The position numbers were made by a program, and so were the translations under genes. A DNA stretch of 64,000 nucleotides from Bordetella genomosp. 4 (GTDB taxonomy: Bacteria > Pseudomonadota > Gammaproteobacteria > Burkholderiales > Burkholderiaceae_B). The stretch spans positions 62,001 to 126,000 of the forward strand of contig NZ_NEVQ01000009.1 of the NCBI RefSeq assembly GCF_002261185.1. The letters are read 5' to 3'. Positions 61,333 to 64,000 of this stretch are shown in pieces (within the stretch, counting starts at the first letter, position 1; each line of letters begins with the position of its first letter). The notes beneath the pieces were generated by a model, which was not told the DNA's origin, searched no databases, and worked only from the letters and a program-made list of their open reading frames with translations.

Positions 61333-62010
61333 ATGTTAATCGAGTTTGAACACGCCGTTGTTGCCACGCCGCATTCCCAGGCATTGCGGGGGGTGAGTTT
61401 GACCCTCGATCAGCGCCGGGTGGGCGTGGTCGGCCCGAATGGCGCCGGCAAGAGCACCTTTGCCAAGCTGCTCAATGGCCTGGTGTTGCCGACGGCCGGC
61501 CGGGTGACCCTTGATGGCCTGGATACCCGGCACGATATCAAGGCGATTCGCCGTCAGGTGGGGTTCGTGTTTCAGAACCCCGAAAATCAAATCGTATACC
61601 CCATTGTGCGCGAGGACATGGCGTTTGGCCTGAAAGCGCAACGCCTGTCCGCAGACGAGTCGGCGCAGCGTATTCAAGCCAGCCTGGACGGCTTGGGAGT
61701 AGGGCACCTGGCGGATCGGGCGAGCCACACCTTATCCGGCGGCGAATGCCAATTGGTGGCGTTGGCATCGGTCCTGGTGATGCGGCCGGCCCTGGTGGTG
61801 TTTGACGAGCCTACGACGCAACTGGATCTGCGCAATCGTAATCGGGTCGCCCGCGCGATTGCCGGGCTGGAGCAGCAAGCCGTCGTCGTCAGCCATGATC
61901 TGGAATTGCTGCAGGACTTCGATCGTGTCCTGGTGGTCGTTGACGGCCAGATCGCCGCGGACGACAGTCCCGGCCCTGCATTGCGCTGGTATCGGGAGCA
62001 CTGCGCGTGA
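61333..62010 (+). CDS. bioM: Energy-coupling factor ATPase BioM
   Basis: A 225-residue ABC ATPase. Walker A is GPNGAGKST, the Q loop is FVFQNPENQIVYPIVREDMAFGL, the signature is LSGGECQLVALASVL (Cys in place of the more usual Gln), Walker B is ALVVFDEPT, and the H loop is VVSHDLELL. The ENQIV stretch in the Q loop is typical of ECF ATPases. With BioN and BioY it forms a biotin importer. Its stop overlaps the bioN start by 4 bases. Confidence 0.92.
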   Translation: MLIEFEHAVVATPHSQALRGVSLTLDQRRVGVVGPNGAGKSTFAKLLNGLVLPTAGRVTLDGLDTRHDIKAIRRQVGFVFQNPENQIVYPIVREDMAFGLKAQRLSADESAQRIQASLDGLGVGHLADRASHTLSGGECQLVALASVLVMRPALVVFDEPTTQLDLRNRNRVARAIAGLEQQAVVVSHDLELLQDFDRVLVVVDGQIAADDSPGPALRWYREHCA

Positions 62011-62606
62011 TGATCGAGCCCCTGTATATAAAGGGTGATCGCTGGCTGCATCGGCTGCCTGCCGGCTATAAATTGGCGGCGCTGGTGATCGCAGGCATCG
62101 GCCTGTTTTTGGTGCAGAATGTCTGGGGGCTGGCAGTTGCGTTCGCGGTGTCTTGCGTGCTGGTGTGGTCTACCGGCGTAGGCGCGGCGGCTTGCTGGCG
62201 TCAGGTACGTGGGCTGGTTTGGGTGCTGGTTGCCATTGGTGTGTTCGCCGTGGTGTTCCAGGGCTGGCTGTCTGCGGCTATCGTATTGCTGCGCATCGCA
62301 GCCTTGGTCGGGCTGGCTTTGGCGGTGACGCTGTCGACCAGGAGTTCGGACCTGATCGCCGTCTGCGAACGCGCTTTGTCCCCGCTGGACCGGCTAGGAT
62401 GGGTGGACGCAGGAAAAGTAGCGCTTGCCTTGGCGTTGACCTTGCGTTTCGTGCCGGAAATCTGGCGGCATTATCAGGAAATCCGCGAGGCCCAGGCGGC
62501 ACGCGGTTTGGCCCGACATCCTCTGGCATTGATGGTGCCGTTGGTGGTGCGGACATTGAAACGGGCCCAGCAAGTCGCTCAGGCCATTGATGCGCGTGGT
62601 GAATAG
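62007..62606 (+). CDS. bioN: Energy-coupling factor transmembrane protein BioN
   Basis: A 199-residue membrane subunit (T component) with about five helices. The C-terminal coupling region contains the ECF motif pair in RFVPEIWRHYQEIREAQAARGL and an alternative repeat near VVRTLKRAQQVAQAIDARG, including the Ala-Arg-Gly core that docks on the ATPase. ATG 62007 overlaps the bioM stop, and its TAG overlaps the GTG of bioY by one base. Confidence 0.92.
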   Translation: MMIEPLYIKGDRWLHRLPAGYKLAALVIAGIGLFLVQNVWGLAVAFAVSCVLVWSTGVGAAACWRQVRGLVWVLVAIGVFAVVFQGWLSAAIVLLRIAALVGLALAVTLSTRSSDLIAVCERALSPLDRLGWVDAGKVALALALTLRFVPEIWRHYQEIREAQAARGLARHPLALMVPLVVRTLKRAQQVAQAIDARGE

Positions 62607-63169
62607 TGAAAACCCAAGATACCGTATTGATTGCGCTGTTCGCGGCATTGATTGTGGTGCTGAGTCTGGTGCCGCCTATCCCCCTGCCGGCTATTCCGGT
62701 GCCGGTGACCTTGCAGAGCCTGGGCGTGATGCTGACGGGAGCCATGTTGGGGCCGGTGCGCGGCGGGCTGGCTTGCTCGCTGTATTTGCTGCTGGCTGCG
62801 ATCGGACTGCCCGTGCTGCCCGGCGGACGTGGCGGGCTGGGCGTGTTTTTCGGGCCGACTGGCGGCTTTCTGTTCGGCATGGCGCTGGGCGCCTTTGTGA
62901 CAGGCTGGCTTGCGCGTAGCTGGGTCCGTGCCCCAGGCCAGAGCGTCAGGACCGTGCTGGCATATGGCCTGGCGTGCATCGCCGGCGGTATTGGCGCGGT
63001 GTATCTGATCGGCGTGCCGTGGCTCGCCTCAGTGACGCAGATGGGCTTGGGCAAAGCGATGATGGCGATGTTGGTCTTCATCCCCGGCGATCTGGTCAAA
63101 GTCGCCGTTGCCTCATGGGTGGCATGGCGCGTCGAACGCGTGTGGCCGATTCTGCGGGAATCCCCTTAA
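62606..63169 (+). CDS. bioY: Biotin transporter substrate-binding protein BioY
   Basis: A 187-residue S component with about six membrane helices that binds biotin. It starts at GTG 62606 (MKTQDTVLIALFAALIVVLSLVPPIPLP), overlapping the bioN stop. Family motifs are IPVPVTLQSLGVMLTGAMLGP, GGLGVFFGPTGGFLFGM, and the C-terminal FIPGDLVKVAVAS segment. BioY alone can import biotin in some bacteria, but BioM and BioN provide energy. No clear biotin operator was found upstream of bioM. Confidence 0.94.
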   Translation: MKTQDTVLIALFAALIVVLSLVPPIPLPAIPVPVTLQSLGVMLTGAMLGPVRGGLACSLYLLLAAIGLPVLPGGRGGLGVFFGPTGGFLFGMALGAFVTGWLARSWVRAPGQSVRTVLAYGLACIAGGIGAVYLIGVPWLASVTQMGLGKAMMAMLVFIPGDLVKVAVASWVAWRVERVWPILRESP

Positions 63170-63500
63170 TGACGCCGTTCTCGGTCAGAGGCAACATTCG
63201 CTATTGTTGAATGCATTTGATTTTTGGCTTGCCCGGCTGGCCGTGTGAACGGACAGGAACAGTCTTCGCCAAGCGCGGCTGACCCGTCGGTCCCACGAGC
63301 GGCGGCAGGCTTCATGCGGAATCACTTTTTCGCCGTCATGTTTGCACGCATCCGAAGGCGGACTAGGGAAGTCACGGGGTTTTATTTGAAGGCTATTTGA
63401 TACACTTCTGGCTCAAATATTTGAATTTCTGTATAACATCAACCGGGCTCGTTTTCCCGCTTTCGGGGCCATAACAAGAGCCCACACAGGAGACAACAAC
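63170..63500 (+). other. Intergenic region before the livK-like gene, promoter expected
   Basis: 331 bases without a gene. AT-rich stretch 63390-63445 is likely to hold the promoter of the binding-protein gene; TATAAC at 63434-63439 is a candidate -10 box, but no good -35 partner is seen. The ribosome site AGGAGA lies 12 bases before the ATG. No other structure was recognised. Confidence 0.4.
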
Positions 63501-64000
63501 ATGACGCGCAAGTATTTCGGCTTGTCCGCGGCCGCCGCGGCTGTGGCGCTGAGCCTGCCGCTACTGGCCAGTGCCCAAGTCAAAGTGGGGGTCACCATCG
63601 CCAGCACAGGCCCCGCTGCATCGCTGGGGATCCCTGAGCGCAACACGGTAGCGTTGCTGCCCACCGAAGTCGCCGGTCAAAAAATCGAATGGATCGTGCT
63701 GGACGATGCGACCGACACGACTCAGGCCGTGAAAAACTCGCGCAAACTCGTGTCCGACGACAAGGTCGACGTGTTGGTGGGGACTTCCGTCACGCCCGGC
63801 TCCTTGGCCATGGTGGACGTTGCCGCCGAAGCCAAAGTCCCGATGATCAGTGTCGCTGCGAGCGCCAAGATCGTCGAGCCGGTGGATGACAAACGCCGCT
63901 GGGTGTTCAAGACGCCGCAAAACGATGCATTGATGGCCAGCGCCTTGGCCGATGCCTTGGCCAAGTCCAAGGTGAAAACCTTGGGCTTCATCGGTTTTGC
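63501..64000 (+). CDS. Branched-chain amino acid-type ABC transporter substrate-binding protein (3' truncated)
   Basis: The ATG at 63501 follows AGGAGACAACAAC. The first 166 residues are in the window: a signal peptide (about 1-25, ending LLASA), then QVKVGVTIASTGPAASLGIPERNTVAL, typical of LivK-like periplasmic receptors of Leu/Ile/Val or related ligands. VDVLVGTSVTPGSLAMVDVAAEAKVPMISVAAS is the conserved hinge and first lobe. The remainder and any permease genes lie beyond the window. The ligand may be a branched-chain or aromatic compound; it cannot be decided here. Confidence 0.85.
   Translation, partial: MTRKYFGLSAAAAAVALSLPLLASAQVKVGVTIASTGPAASLGIPERNTVALLPTEVAGQKIEWIVLDDATDTTQAVKNSRKLVSDDKVDVLVGTSVTPGSLAMVDVAAEAKVPMISVAASAKIVEPVDDKRRWVFKTPQNDALMASALADALAKSKVKTLGFIGF

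Overview
The window is a stretch of chromosome from a high-GC betaproteobacterium, most likely of the family Alcaligenaceae (Bordetella/Achromobacter group). The family inference rests on several features: a full-length RisS/RisA two-component pair, a Par27-type parvulin, a Bug-family (TctC) solute receptor, a TsaB-RimI fusion, a DUF2818 gene closing the nuo operon, and the order smc-zipA-ligA. The intact 480-residue RisS argues against B. pertussis, where risS is known to be broken. There is no prophage, integrated plasmid, CRISPR array, rRNA or recognisable transposase. About 50 genes are supported.

Layout. 1-3.6 kb: the tail of a LysR regulator, xerD, a YbaK-type deacylase, a DJ-1/PfpI protein and a ribbon-helix-helix protein. 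3.7-11 kb: a PBP7-type endopeptidase, tRNA-Arg(CCT), an MFS transporter with a 44-residue membrane peptide, katG behind a near-perfect OxyR half-site, then a Bug receptor plus amidohydrolase divergent from a LysR gene. 11-19.5 kb: a CigR-like protein, an APC permease, an unknown two-helix membrane protein, another MFS carrier, and a lipid kinase / metallophosphoesterase / PAP2 cluster meeting a PaaI thioesterase. 19.8-36.3 kb: a major porin, then the complete 14-gene nuoA-N operon (respiratory complex I) plus DUF2818. 37-47.3 kb: serB and mfd (minus), ispD-ispF (plus), ahpC-ahpD and risA-risS (minus). 47.4-58.4 kb: tsaB-rimI, a family 4-type uracil-DNA glycosylase, lplT, smc, zipA and ligA. 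59-64 kb: par27, bolA, msrB-yciB, bioMNY and the start of a LivK-type binding protein.

Working together. The nuo genes make one energy-coupling machine. katG and ahpC/ahpD are separate peroxide defences. bioM-bioN-bioY form one energy-coupling-factor transporter, predicted to carry biotin. xerD, smc, zipA and ligA all serve chromosome segregation, division or replication.

The most unusual content lies in four intergenic gaps (166-663, 36260-37196, 42998-43958, 58370-59112). Each holds two large palindromes in opposite orientation. All eight share one fold: a 30-34 bp outer stem, an inner stem, and two apical hairpins, like a cloverleaf. Stem sequences differ between copies, but the changes are matched on the opposite arm. 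Two of the gaps carry an 888-bp composite duplicated about 6.8 kb apart. Three of the four gaps lie between convergent genes. I do not recognise this family by name; it is the best candidate here for something undescribed.
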